Of a stretch of DNA of 64,000 bases, positions 39,885-50,406 are shown piece by piece. Positions within the stretch are counted from its first letter, which is position 1; every line of letters starts with the position of its first letter. The translations under genes were made by a program, and so were the position numbers. The DNA is taken from NCBI GenBank assembly GCA_030685235.1, contig MU839118.1, forward strand, positions 1-64,000. The letters are read 5' to 3'. Origin of the DNA: Copromyces sp. CBS 386.78. Lineage: Eukaryota > Ascomycota > Sordariomycetes > Sordariales > Sordariaceae. The notes under the pieces were generated by a model. It ran no database searches. It was not told the DNA's origin and worked only from the letters and a program-made list of their open reading frames with translations.

Positions 39885-40103
39885 TTAGCTTTCACCGTGC
39901 GGATGCTTCCGCTCGGTGGCATCCCTCACGATCCTCATTCCGAACATGGCCGTATGGTCCCACACGATATAAATGTGTCCATGAACGATCAAGTTGTCGA
40001 CATCGTGCCCTATGAACACAGTCAGATGCCAGTCAGCATCTGCGATGTCGTTCACTACGCGCCCCCAGCGCAGGTCATTCTTTGTGCGGACGGTTTGAGT
40101 TGT
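39885..40103 (-). pseudogene. Family-X copy A, C-terminal fragment
   Basis: Only the last third of the family is present. It has DADWHLTVFIG (the H-x-T-V block), then VHGHIYIVWD and MRIVRDATERKH, the C-terminal signature seen in copy E (LQGHVYIVWD...MRLVRDPSER). There is no N-terminal half and no start codon in register. First of ten minus-strand relatives; the next lies 110 bp upstream of it in transcriptional direction. Function unknown. Confidence 0.7.
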
Positions 40104-40215
40104 TATTCTGTCAGAAAACGGACAGAAAGGACCTGAACAGAGATGATTGGACGGACACAAAAACGTTGAAGGTCTGAGATTGGGGAGGAGCCAAGTCGAG
40201 TCCGCCTAAGACATT

Positions 40216-40520
40216 TCAGAACTCTGAAGCGACGTATCCCTTATCGGGGTCAACGTGCTTGCGCTCGACTGCGGGATTCGTTATGATGCGCAGGCCAAAG
40301 GTGACGTTATCGTCCCAGGGCACATAGATGTGGTCTTGACTCTTGAATGATGTGGTTGTTTTCGTCGTAGCCCATGTAGGCCGTGAAGTGCCAGTCGGCA
40401 TCGGTGACATCGTTTTTGGGTTTCCTGGTGCGGGTATCCTCGTATGTGAGGATGGTCCCGTCCGGGTTGTACTGGTTCTTCTTGTTGTGTAATCCGGTTC
40501 GGATCAACAACATGAAGCCG
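40216..40520 (-). pseudogene. Family-X copy B, fragment with frameshift
   Basis: Starts in mid-protein (LIRTGLHNKKNQYNPDGTIL), continues through DADWHFTAYMGYDENNHIIQ, then changes frame. In the new frame it finishes with HIYVPWDDNVTFGLRI and VERKHVDPDKGYVASEF. A short insertion of about 7 bp between IIQ and HIYV explains the shift. The N-terminal half is missing. Otherwise very close to copy C, suggesting recent duplication. Confidence 0.75.
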
Positions 40521-41131
40521 TTTTGGTGTTGTGGGAAGATATTGCGGTGGAAAATATTTTCTCGTGAGAAGCAACATGCTTGCGTTCGGCACTGAGGCGC
40601 AATCCGCCTCTGGCTGTGTGATCGGAGGCCACGTAAATGTGGCCTTGGACGATCAGGTCCTCGTGGTGGTACCCCATGTAGACAGTGAAGTCCCAATCGG
40701 CGTCCTTCACATCGTTTTTTGTTAGGCCGGAGTACTGGCACTCGTACGTTTTTTTGGTGCCATCGATGTTATGCTGGTTTCTTTTGTTGTGGAGTCCGGT
40801 CCTTATTACGACAGCGTTCAGGTCGAGGCGCGCAGCCTCGGCCCGGCATATCTCCTCGGTGGCGAGCATTAAGCTCTTCTTCCCATCATAATTTCCGTTC
40901 TCACCCCAAGTCTCCAGCCAGTGGACTGATCTGGAGATGTCTGGATGCTCCTCCGATCCGTAGCTCCAATCGACGAACTTCGGAATCTCGGAGGGCTTCA
41001 TGCGATAACGAGCGGGACCGCTCGTAGATCTGCTTGATATTCTTCGATGTTACCCCTTTCGGGGCAAACACCCGTCTCAGGTTCCAAGGTAGGTAGGTCG
41101 GAAACTCGTCGTTTTGGAGGATCAACGGCAT
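40504..41131 (-). pseudogene. Family-X copy C, near full length, one frameshift
   Basis: An ATG at 41129-41131 opens the family N-terminus (MPLILQNDEFPTYLPWNL, KGVTSKNIKQIYERSRS). After about 35 codons the frame shifts by one base. It then runs on through EEICRAEAARLDLNAVVIR, GLHNKRNQHNIDGTKKTYE, DADWDFTVYMG and VQGHIYVASD. The second conserved His is Asp here. The last part beyond about 40570 diverges. It overlaps the C-terminal fragment of copy B at its end. No domain known. Confidence 0.75.
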
Positions 41132-41456
41132 GCTGGTTCCGTTTGTTGTGAAGTCCAGCACGAATCACAACGACATTGAAGCCAAGACTGGCCGCCCCCG
41201 CTCGACAGATTGTTTCGGTTGCTTTGACTCTGTTGTAAGAGTCTTCGCCGTACACTGGGTTGTCGCCCCAGTTGTCGAGCCAGTAGACGTTGATTCCTGG
41301 ATGGTCAGGACCTTTTGGGCGCTCGTCCAGAACCCTTGTATTTCGTGGGCTGCCAATGGGTTTGTAACTAGAAAGATTGTTAGTTGTAAGGTAGGTAGAT
41401 AGTTGAAGGAGTTGTGAATAAGCAGAGGTATATATAACGATATACATTCGCCTCAT
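41132..41456 (-). pseudogene. Family-X copy D, 5' half fused to copy C
   Basis: Contains the middle of the family (PDHPGINVYWLDNWGDNPVY, ATETICRAGAASLGFNVVVI, RAGLHNKRNQHA) and stops exactly where copy C begins with its ATG. The second half is missing and the usual N-terminus is replaced by unrelated sequence. This looks like a deletion by recombination between tandem copies. Confidence 0.75.
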
Positions 41457-42069
41457 GATACATGTAGCCGATGGTCAACTCTCGTTCACGTTCCGCATTG
41501 GGAATTTCACCACAGGTAGATGATCAACAAAGGCAAATGGCAAGGACAACTGTAGAAAGCAATAATTGAATAACGCTGTAAAACACCTAACATGCTCGCA
41601 AAGCTGACAATAGAAAAGCCCATCTAATCAGGTGATAGCTACTGGCTCCACCGCTCCATCCCTAAGAGACGCTGCCTGGACACCATATGTATTCGCCGAA
41701 ATGACGCCCAAACTCCTTGCTACCGAGTCATAAATAGACCCTGCCCATAACTGCATGCGCCGGACCGAAAAAATAATTGCAAGTGATGAGAGAAGGGTAT
41801 CGAAAGAAGATGTCGGAAGATGGTGTTGATAATGGCTGCTGTGGGCTCCAGAAATGGGTGGCTTGAAGCCGAAAACTAGTCGGCTGAACGAAAAGTCGAG
41901 AAGAAAGCAAAACTGAACAGGTACACTACGTACCACTGGGTACACAAACTGGAGTTGCTGCTGAGGAAGTCGACAGAATGAATAACAAGAAACCAGACGG
42001 CTGAGGGATTGGCAAACGCGCCAGACTCAGGCCGAAAGGCCCGCGAGAGGATCGGTTGGGGCCAACTGG
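41457..42069. other. Spacer between family-X copies D and E
   Basis: No supported gene. The motif AATAACGCTGTAAA at about 41569 recurs at about 44501, and the sequences that follow look loosely alike. The spacers may therefore have been duplicated with the genes. Confidence 0.35.
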
Positions 42070-42654
42070 TTAAAGATACCAGTATTCCGAAGGAACAGCT
42101 TCTCGACCAGGCTGCACCTTGACCCTCTCGCTAGGGTCACGTACAAGCCTCATGTTGTAGGACACCTTGGTGTCCCAAACAATGTAAACATGCCCCTGCA
42201 AGGTCAGGCTGTCCAGGTCCTTGCCCATGTAAACGGTGACATGCGGGTCATCCTCCGCTGTCTTGTTTCGCTTTCTACCGGTGCGAGGATCGTAATACGT
42301 CAGGAGGGTTCCGTCCGCAGCGTATTGGTTGGTCTCGCAATGGACACCTGCGCGGATAATGACGGCTTTTAAGCCAAGCCGGGCTGCCTCCTCGCGGAGG
42401 ACCTTCTCAGTCCCATGCATGCGGTCAATGGTGATTTCTCCGGCTTTGCCAGCCCAGTTTTCGGCCCAGTAGATTCAGATGTCCGGATGATCTGGAGACG
42501 GGTCTGCGATCCTTTGGAAATCGACTTCGTCATCCGACAGGTCGCGCTTGCCCTTCAAGCGCTCGAAGAGTCTTTCGACAGTGATACCGCGTTTGGGAAT
42601 GCCGTATTCTGGCTTCCAGACGCGGTTCCTTGGGCTGTCACAGGTGGCTGGCAT
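42070..42654 (-). pseudogene. Family-X copy E, full length with a single in-frame TGA
   Basis: ATG at 42652-42654, natural stop TAA at 42070-42072, 194 codons. The only defect seen is TGA at codon 60 (42475-42477, context PDHPD-I-stop-IYWAENW). Motifs in order: WKPEYGIPKRGITVERLFER (N-terminal helix block), EKVLREEAARLGLKAVIIRA, GVHCETNQY, DGTLLTYYDPRTGRKRNKTA, DPHVTVYMG, LTLQGHVYIVWD and MRLVRDPSERVKV. Three histidines (GVH, PHVTV, GHVYI) are the best conserved across copies. No signal peptide or membrane segment. CGA to TGA would be a single C-to-T change. It could be a recent pseudogene, or intact in other strains. No family name recognised. Confidence 0.75.
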
Positions 42655-42839
42655 TTTGATGATGAGTACCTATGGTCTGTCTTCTTGTTAGTGTTGTGCT
42701 TGTGGATGATCGTCAGGGGATGTGGCAAGCATACCTGTTGATGATTGTGGTTTTGTATTGGAGGTTACTGAAGATCGAAAGAGCACAGATGTGGACTATG
42801 CCTAAGAGATAAAGGCAATTGAGAGGATGGAGGCGTTGG

Positions 42840-43035
42840 TAGCAGTAGAGTCCGTCGATGTTAGAGGTGGTCACTCTAAGAGGTGATCGATGTAAGATGG
42901 GATCGATTGATGTAGTCGATCTATGTTGTCGATGTAAGGGTTGGTCGATATTGGTGGTGACGAGATAGGTAATCGATGTACTTGGTCGATCTAAGTTGTC
43001 GATGTAAGTGATGTGGTGGATGTATGCGAGATGGT
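42840..43035. repeat. Degenerate GTCGATGTA-type repeat tract
   Basis: The motif TCGATGTA or TCGATCTA recurs about ten times. One 25-bp unit (TCGATCTATGTTGTCGATG followed by TAAG) is repeated with small changes about 70 bp later. No coding frame or transposon ends are associated with it. Confidence 0.6.
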
Positions 43036-43139
43036 TGACTTGTCAAGGTGGTAGACCTGTAAAATGTTCTCCAAATTGACAAAGATCGATGTGTCGATGA
43101 CCTAGGAAAAAAATCCGGAAGAGGATTGGGAGGTGGGAG

Positions 43140-45740
43140 TGCCATCTTATAAGGATAGAAAATAATTATCCGAAGGGGTCAGGACAGAGGAGTGAATGTC
43201 AACCGCACGGTCAGTCAGAAAACCTGACCTCGAATGCGCGGTGAATTGGCTCTTGAGGACACCTTCACGGCGGTTCAGGAGAGCCAAACCTTTGACCTAT
43301 ATCTCCGTGCGCCCACAGGTTCTGTCGTTCAGGCCCAAGCTCTGCCGCTCCCAAGGTTGTGATGCCGGCTGGCATGATGTTGAGCGAATGTCGGAACATC
43401 AGAGGCACAACGACAACAGCACGAGATTTCCATGAACGGTCATGTCTAATCTACAGGTTCAAGTTAGAGCAACAACGAACATGACTAGCTTCTTGTTTAC
43501 CTACGTACCTCGCTTAGCTAGTTCGTGGCGGCAACAGGCGGAGTGACCAAGCCAGGTTCTGACGGGTAGACTCAACTGTTCAGGTTCACTTCGTACGTCG
43601 AAATTAGGAGGCCGAGGTGAAGGGAACCGTCCCTCGTCAGCCAAAGGTCTGGTGTCCAGTGAATTAGACCTGCTCGCCACCCTCTCATCTTCACTGGATA
43701 TCCTCTAGGTTTCATTTGAAGCCGGCGGAGTTACTACCTCCAAAATAGGTAGCACAAAGTCGCCAACACCTGATCTGTGTGTGTTCGCGCCAAAGCTGAT
43801 TCACAATGAAGTGAAGCCACTGCCGGGCCAGGTGCTCGTCTGGGGATTTCGGATCCCAGCGTTGGTAAGAAGTGCGACCCATGGGCATGATGGCGAGAGA
43901 ATTGCAAAAGAGGTGGATGAGGTTCGTAGTAGTTATTTAATGATTGTCTGTGGCTTAAACATGACAGGAGGGTCGGTGGGTCAGAGGGAAAAGAAGCCCA
44001 AGAAAAGAGCCAATGCTAACATCGACGTCAAAAATAATAGACGGAACTTTCCCAGTATGGAATTGTGAGTTGCTTCCTGCAGAAAGTGGGTTGCCTGGCG
44101 ATGGCAGACACAAGGAGAACGCGCTAAGCACTTGTCGCTAGTGGTCAAAGTACCTCCCAAAAACCAGCCTACATTATGCGACATTGACGAGGATTCTTGA
44201 GTGGATGTTAGAGGAGAAGAAACATGCAGTAATGAATTGCAAAAGTTACAAAGCCCACTTGCTGCCTTCCACAGCTTTGTGAGCGAAGCAAATGCGAGTG
44301 TTCTGTACTAAAGTACTTCTGCGCTTATCAGCGTTCCAAGCATCACGATCCCGCATCCAGCCATTCCACTGAGCAGGCCTAAACTTAACAGGCAATGACA
44401 CGACACACTTGTATCACAATAGGAGAAAAGGATCACAAGTAACGACACGCATCTCAAGGTAGGTATAAAAATTTATGACTGGGACAAAACAAGTGATGGT
44501 AATAACGCTGTAAATGTTTCAAGTCTCAATACCTCTGACAAAAGCTGAAATGATCCGCCGTCCCCGTCACAACCATGCGAATGTCCGAAAAACCAAGTAC
44601 GTGAATGAAGCCGTCCAAGCCAACGCACTAACGCCTTTGCTGATACCTCCAATCTTATCCGCTCGTAACTGGTAAGCCCAAACTCCGCCGATGCATCGCT
44701 GGAAGAATGCTGACTGCTGATTGATGTGAGAGACATGGAAGTCGTGGAAGTCGAGAGTAAAAGAGTTGAAGCCTGAAGGTAGAAGGGCAAATGTCGAAGC
44801 CAAAAAGGAAGATCGTTGAGGTCGAAAAGGAGTAAGTCGAAGTCGTACAAAGTGACAAAACAAAAAGACGACAATGTCGAAGGTCGACAAAAATGGAGGT
44901 CGAGGTTCGACGGTAGGGAAAATTCCGACGGTAGTTGCCAGGGTACGTACGACTAGTACAGTACAATATCTTGACTTCAAGAAAGGGCTTGAGTAGCCGA
45001 GGATGTCGAAAAAGATGTGACATTAGCCGACAGTAAAACAAGGACAAGTCAAAAAGCCATGACAGCCAAAGGAAGGAAGGCGCATGAGCCCCGGTCCGAG
45101 ATAAGGAGTAATCCTACCCGCACGCACCAATGCCGATGGAGGGAGAAGAAGTTCGGTTAAAGGCTTTGGTGGTGGTGGGTTGACGTTAAAGGTGTGGAAA
45201 ACGAACCAAGGAATATGGAAAGCGCTCGGTGAATGTAATACTCGACATCGGCGACAGGGCCTCGACCTGGATGGCTGAGAAGTCGCAGTAAGGTGAAGGA
45301 GAAGCTGCACCAGAAGCCATTCACAATAGAACCTGAACAGCCGGTATTGGAGAATTGAACCTTGACCCAAACATCTTGTAGGTTGACCTGGGACCAAGGT
45401 TATCCGACCTCTCCCCAAACTCTCAAAGTCTGAGATGCCAGCCATTCTGGTGTTGAGTTTTGATATGGGACAGCAGGGCCACTACTATAGAGCTACTGCA
45501 TAGCCTGTACGAGGGTCAGCTTGGATGATTCTGTGTCAGATTCTCAAGAACACGTCTCAAGACAGTTGAGCTCTATATATGAGGTATGAACGGGTATAGG
45601 TACCATGTGTATGATTACACCTACATCAGCAGTCGTTTCTACCTCATCGTTTACCTCTAGCCGCACTTCCAGACGCAATCAGAATTCTGTGGACATCAAT
45701 ATGTTAGCTTGTGAATGACAACAACAAATGGAGTGGCTGT
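43140..45740. other. Intergenic, no supported gene
   Basis: Normal composition. Several minus-strand frames of 100-140 codons overlap at 44470-45445, but they are Ser/Phe/Leu-rich and overlap in different registers, which suggests chance frames opposite GA-rich sequence. The only sign of relatedness is the AATAACGCTGTAAA stretch at about 44501, shared with the 41.57-kb spacer. Confidence 0.35.
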
Positions 45741-45744
45741 GTGA

Positions 45745-47682
45745 CATGTTCAGGTTTACCTGTCATCGTATTGCTCTGGTTGCTCCCAAAAAGTCGAAGT
45801 CGCCAACAACCCCTCTCTCTCCAAAAAGAACGACGATAAGCCATCCACCGCCTCAAGCGGCGGCTTCTCTGACGCGCCCAGGATCTACGAGCTCAACCCT
45901 TACCCCAAAGGCGCCGTCGAAAACCCCAACGAATACCGCCCCGGCGGCTACCACCCTGTCCTCATCGGGGACCGCATCGGCCCCAACGGCTGGTTCCGCG
46001 TCGTCCACAAGCTCGGCTTCGGCGCCTTCGGCACTGTCTGGCTTTGCCAGGACACTCGCATCCGCAGATGGCGCGCCGTCAAGATCCTTTCCGCCAGGAC
46101 GTCCACGGAGGACTGCGCCGATTTGAAGATGTTGGAGCTCTTCGAGGGCGTGGATCGAGACACGTTGAAGAAGAACGGCATTGTCATCCCGGCGGAGCAC
46201 TTCTGGATTGATGGACCCAATGGCCGACATTTGGCGCTGGTGATGGAGCTGTTGGGCCCGGACACGACGAACTTGTTCAAAGCGTATGGGCATTGTGACG
46301 AGTTGATGAAGGATGTTTGCTTCCAGCTGCTTGAGGCGATGCAGTTCATCCATTCGCAGGGCATCTGTCATGGCGATTTCCGTCCGCAGAACATTTTGTT
46401 TCGCCTGAAGGATTGGGTCGACTCTTGTCAGGAGAAGGAGCTGATGGAGCTTCTGGGAGAGCCGGTGCGTGCTCCGGTGGTTATGTACGACGATGACGAT
46501 AACATGCTCCCCGCCAAAGGAGAGCCTGGTATGCCTGAGTACCTCGTAGGCTGCGTCGACTTTTCCTACGGCTCTGGCTTCGTATCGACCGACGTAGCTG
46601 TGGTCGACTTCGGAGTCGCCTATTCCTCTTCCGGCCACCCCGCGCAGTCGACGTCCGGAGTCGCGGGCCCCTATGCCTCCCCCGAGGACCTCTGCCGCAT
46701 TCAAGAGCTAATCGGAATCAAATCCGACATCTGGTCCTGCGCCGCCGCCATGTTCGAGATCCGCATGGGCTTCCCCCCCTTCGGCACCAACAACAACGCC
46801 CCCAGCGCCATTCCTAGCATGGAGCGTTCCATGGGTCCCGTCCCGCCACCTTTCCGCGGCGTCTGTCTTGAGTGGGAGCGTAACTCCATCGAGGACAAGG
46901 AAGAGCTGCAAGAAAAGGAGAAGTCGGAAACATCGTGGATCACCACCACCGCCAAGCGCAACGCCGAGGCACGCAAGAACTACCTCCGCATGCGCGGCGC
47001 CGAAGACTTCCTCAAGTTCCGCATGCTCATGGACCGCAGCATGGACCTCACTCCCGAACAGGCAGCGAACGTCGTCATCCAGGCTGAGAGGTTTCAAGGA
47101 CAACTGCCCATGTGGACTCCGGTACCAGAGCCTGAGAGACACTATCTGTTCAGGCGCACTTTTCTCAAGTACCAGGTGCCTAGGGAGGAAATCGACGTGT
47201 TTTGGGACATGGTGATGACGGTGTTCAAGTGGAAGCCGGAGGAGAGGGCGACAATTGAGGAGGTCATGCAACATCCTTGGTTTGGAGATCGCAAGGAGCG
47301 CAGGGCTGGCATCCATGACAGCAGAAGCAGAAGCACCAGTAGCTGCAGCAGCACCGCCCCGCCTGCGCCAACCAACAGAGTCAACAACGACAACTTCATC
47401 ACCCGGTTGGGACAAGTCAAGTTCTCCATCACCAACTGGTTCACCGTCCACTTCTGGGACGAAACCAACGACCGCACACGAGGTCCTGCCTTCCTCTGGC
47501 GCTATCTCTGGCGTCCCTGCTCCAAGCTTTGGAGCAAGATCGAGGGGTTTTCCGCTTCCTTTTTTTGGTTTCTCATGATCATTCCGGAGGCTTGGATCAT
47601 TAAGAGAAGGATCGATAGGGGTGTGGACGGGGAGGGCAATGGCGGGTTCTTTTTTCCGAGCTCCATGAGAGGGGTTTACTGA
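45745..47682 (+). CDS. SRPK-like protein kinase 1 (5' end unresolved)
   Basis: A single open frame from 45745 to the TGA at 47680-47682; numbering here counts from 45745. The fold opens with YRPGGYHPVLIGDRIG, the signature of fungal SR-protein-kinase-like proteins. Then come the Gly loop LGFGAFGTVW (about 90), the VAIK-type Lys (WRAVKIL, K113), the catalytic loop HGDFRPQN (D211, N216; the usual Lys is Arg), a kinase insert of about 60 residues, DFG (D288) and the PE of the APE motif (YASPE). Catalytic residues for phosphotransfer are therefore present. The tail after HPWFGDR is Ser-rich and ends with a hydrophobic stretch (FFWFLMIIP), possibly a membrane anchor. There is no in-frame ATG before 46123, inside the kinase fold, so an upstream exon must exist or the start is lost. 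Paralogue of 56717-58507. Confidence 0.75.
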   Translation, partial: HVQVYLSSYCSGCSQKVEVANNPSLSKKNDDKPSTASSGGFSDAPRIYELNPYPKGAVENPNEYRPGGYHPVLIGDRIGPNGWFRVVHKLGFGAFGTVWLCQDTRIRRWRAVKILSARTSTEDCADLKMLELFEGVDRDTLKKNGIVIPAEHFWIDGPNGRHLALVMELLGPDTTNLFKAYGHCDELMKDVCFQLLEAMQFIHSQGICHGDFRPQNILFRLKDWVDSCQEKELMELLGEPVRAPVVMYDDDDNMLPAKGEPGMPEYLVGCVDFSYGSGFVSTDVAVVDFGVAYSSSGHPAQSTSGVAGPYASPEDLCRIQELIGIKSDIWSCAAAMFEIRMGFPPFGTNNNAPSAIPSMERSMGPVPPPFRGVCLEWERNSIEDKEELQEKEKSETSWITTTAKRNAEARKNYLRMRGAEDFLKFRMLMDRSMDLTPEQAANVVIQAERFQGQLPMWTPVPEPERHYLFRRTFLKYQVPREEIDVFWDMVMTVFKWKPEERATIEEVMQHPWFGDRKERRAGIHDSRSRSTSSCSSTAPPAPTNRVNNDNFITRLGQVKFSITNWFTVHFWDETNDRTRGPAFLWRYLWRPCSKLWSKIEGFSASFFWFLMIIPEAWIIKRRIDRGVDGEGNGGFFFPSSMRGVY

Positions 47683-48949
47683 TTCGGTGCGAGGACTGGG
47701 CATGCAGAGTCGGGGATGGGGGAGGAGTTGGGTGAGTTGGCCTGGATACGGCTGGGAAGAAGCTGAAAGCTTGAGCCTGAGAGGAGAGAAAATAATGGGA
47801 AGGAAGAAGCTGAAGGGGAGGAGGAAGAGAGGACGGTGTACCGGAGGGTACATCATTCGGGCAAGACACCTCGTTGAATGAATGTAGCTAGATGTTTGTC
47901 AAGCAAGTGAAACAAAAAGATTGGTAGCGTTTGTGGACAAATGTGGAATGCAATCCATCTGCAGTGTTTCATGGTTCATGCAGTGCCATGGTGATGGTTG
48001 TCCGTGAAAAAGCGGGTCACTCAAGGCTCCTGCCAGATGGTTCTGCAAGTACCTGTGTCAAACCAATTGCGTTAATTGCTAAACTTGATCATTTGTCCTT
48101 GACTGAGAAAATGTCATTTAACATTCTTTATCCGTCCTTTCAAACATCCAAAATCTTCAAGTAAATATAACTGCTCATATGGCTTTTTATCCTGTGAGTG
48201 TCCTCCATCATAGTCCTTTCCCGCGTAGCACAAATGACGGGGGCAGTTCCCCTCGCCACGCCAAGCTCACGCAGCACCTTCTAAATTACAGCGCTGCCAC
48301 AGGGAAACAACGCATAATCACAGCACCAAGGGCAACAACATCAACTCAACCACAGCAGAGCACGACAATCACGACATGCAGGCCCGCATCTCAATGACCT
48401 CCAGTCAGTCTTCAGTCGTCATCAAACGGATCACTTGAAATCCAAGTTTGCACAATCACTCTTCAATTCTCCATTTTTATTTCTTCTAACCTTCCATACC
48501 GTTCATTCCCATATCCATCCAGTCCTCCATTAGACCATGATCCTCGAATAACAGACCTATTTCCTCCAATTCAGCAGTTCAGCTATTCCTTCAACATCCC
48601 GAGCAGCAACCGATTCCCGACAAATCGCTTCAAGATCTCCATCTTCATGGCCGGCCGACTGGGCCTCGTTACCCAAGCTAAGTCATTAATCGAGGCAGTA
48701 CTCGATGCGCTGCCCTGGTAAAAGTCCCCGCCTTTCCAACATGAAACGTGCTCAGTACCTTGACGAGAAACTTCTTCATCGGCTCTTGCTGCTTAGGTAG
48801 GTCGCAACTCGCTCAGCTTTTGTCAGTGACCGACCAATACCTCCTCTTCAAGTGCAAGGGCGCTAGTATGGAAAGTCGAAAGAGAAGGCTAAGATTCCAT
48901 CTATGACAGAAGATTTGAGGTGAGGAGAGGAAAAGAAGCACGGAGAAAC
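47683..48949. other. Intergenic, no supported gene
   Basis: Normal composition with only short frames. On the minus strand at about 48720-48590 a short frame (TRPSRPAMKMEILKRFVGN then a stop) reads like the end of a decayed gene, but it cannot be extended. Confidence 0.3.
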
Positions 48950-49707
48950 CATGCTTTTCTCCGTTGGCTTGGTTGGCGGGATCGTCCATCTTCTCGAGGT
49001 TGCCAAATTCCAATGGGTCCCAGACCATAGAGAAGTAGATGTGTCCATGTAGCAGGAGCTCGCTCTTGCTCTTCCCCATTTTGATGTACACGGTAAAGTG
49101 TGAGTCCGCTTTGTCCATGTCCTACTTATTGACAAAGCGGCCGGTTGACGCGGCCGGTTAACGCGTTCCAAACGGTTACTCTTCTGCCGTTCCTGTAGAC
49201 ATTCCTAGTTTCGTGGGCTAGCTGCCTGATGACCATACAGGTTAAGCCAAGGCGATCCGCTTCTGCTCGGCAGATCTCCTCCGTGATTGAAACTGGGACG
49301 TCGACGTTCTCCGCATACCGGCGATCTTTAGACTGGGTAGGATCGACTACCCAGGAGACGCTGATTCGCTTCTATCACGGGGCAAGGGCGCCGTTAGGTC
49401 TGAGGTACGATATGTGTTGTTGTAGGAAGAGAGCAAGAAAAGGTGTGCGCCAGCCAGGGCATGATATAAGGCATGTGATCTAGCCCTGTGACAGCTTCTT
49501 CGGATCGATGCTGCCCATAAACCGGTACTTCCACTCGACGTCGTCCGCTATGAGTGGTTGTATTCCCCTTCTAGTATTAAGCTGGAAGGTCTTGTGCTCC
49601 AAGACCTCGTCAAGTGTTATTGACTTTTCCGGAAGTTCGTGGATCTTTTCATGGTATTCCAGGTAGGGAGGCCGGAAGATGGACCGGTGCATCTTCATGT
49701 TGGTCAT
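48950..49707 (-). pseudogene. Family-X copy F, full length but disrupted at least twice
   Basis: ATG at 49705-49707. The N-terminus has FRPPYLEYHEKIHELPEKSI, RRGIQPLIADDVEWKYRFMG. A stop at 49480-49482 follows, then an insertion of roughly 110 bp without usable splice sites. The frame then resumes at ISVSWVVDPTQSKDRRYAEN, ITEEICRAEADRLGL and LAHETRNVYRNGRRVTVWNA. A 13-bp duplication (CGCGTTAACCGGC then CGCGTCAACCGGC) shifts the frame before DKADSHFTVYIKMGKSKSEL and LLHGHIYFSMVWDPLEFGNL. It belongs to the same subgroup as H, I and J (RxxAHETRN type). Confidence 0.75.
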
Positions 49708-49925
49708 TTCGTGCTGGGATCCCGCACGTAGACGTCATTGGGCCACTTGATCTTGACATCAGTGCCTGATCCAGGGAGGATACCTTGGGAGATGTGGCAG
49801 AGGAGATTCGCATTTTGGATCTTGTGTTTGCGTCCGGGTGATTGTATGTGGTGGTAATATGGCTTAGTGCATTCATATACAAATGATTGGATTGCCAGTT
49901 GATATAATTCATGATCTTGACGGTA
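49704..49925 (-). pseudogene. Possible biotin-protein ligase fragment
   Basis: The last about 60 codons of a minus frame read ELYQLAIQSFVYE, then VKIKWPNDVYVRDPSTK and stop. KWPNDVY is the catalytic-domain signature of biotin-protein ligases (K/R-WPND-[VI]-Y). Only this fragment is present, wedged between family-X copies G and F and fused in frame to a frameshifted part of copy G. It was probably brought in by rearrangement; the short length keeps confidence modest. Confidence 0.45.
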
Positions 49926-49959
49926 ATATGTTGGTGTCTTTATGAGATGGTGTTGTCGA

Positions 49960-50150
49960 AATTCTAACCCATAGCGGTATACACTGTAATGTAGAGGTCG
50001 TCCTCGGCCGTCTTGTTTCGCTTTCGGCCGGTGCGGGGATCGTAGTATGTGAGGACGGTTCCGTCCGCAGCGTGGGTATTGATTGATTTCGCTGTGAACA
50101 CCAGCACGGATAATCAGGCGATTTACCTCTTCACAGGGGATCTTTTGGTG
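49960..50150 (-). pseudogene. Family-X copy G, internal fragment
   Basis: Shows LIIRAGVHSEINQY and, in a shifted frame, DGTVLTYYDPRTGRKRNKTA and EDDLYITVYTAMG. This block is nearly identical to copy E at the DNA level. Neither N-terminus nor GHIYV block is found. It belongs to the E subgroup although its neighbours F and H are of the other subgroup. Confidence 0.65.
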
Positions 50151-50406
50151 GTCCCGGTAGGGAGGTTTGTGAGGAACACGGCGCCGTTCTGTTTGGGAGT
50201 TGGGACTGGGATGGATACTAGTGAACGAGTTCTTGGAAATCGTGATGTTCCCTTTGTAGCGTGCGCCTTGAAAAGGTTTGACATGACCCTTCGCCTCTGC
50301 GGTGAAATGGGGGTGGGTGCCTCTCACTGAGGTGTGTCGAAGTGGTCTCGACTTACTTGTGTGAGCCCATCTTGCCGAAGGCCTGGTTTTATTGCCCTAA
50401 AGGGTG

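Noticed and set aside
45853..46704. 283-codon minus-strand frame
   Set aside because: Antisense shadow of the kinase 1 N-lobe.
46708..47856. 382-codon minus-strand frame opposite kinase 1
   Set aside because: Antisense shadow of a GC-rich coding region; the plus strand has the full set of kinase motifs.
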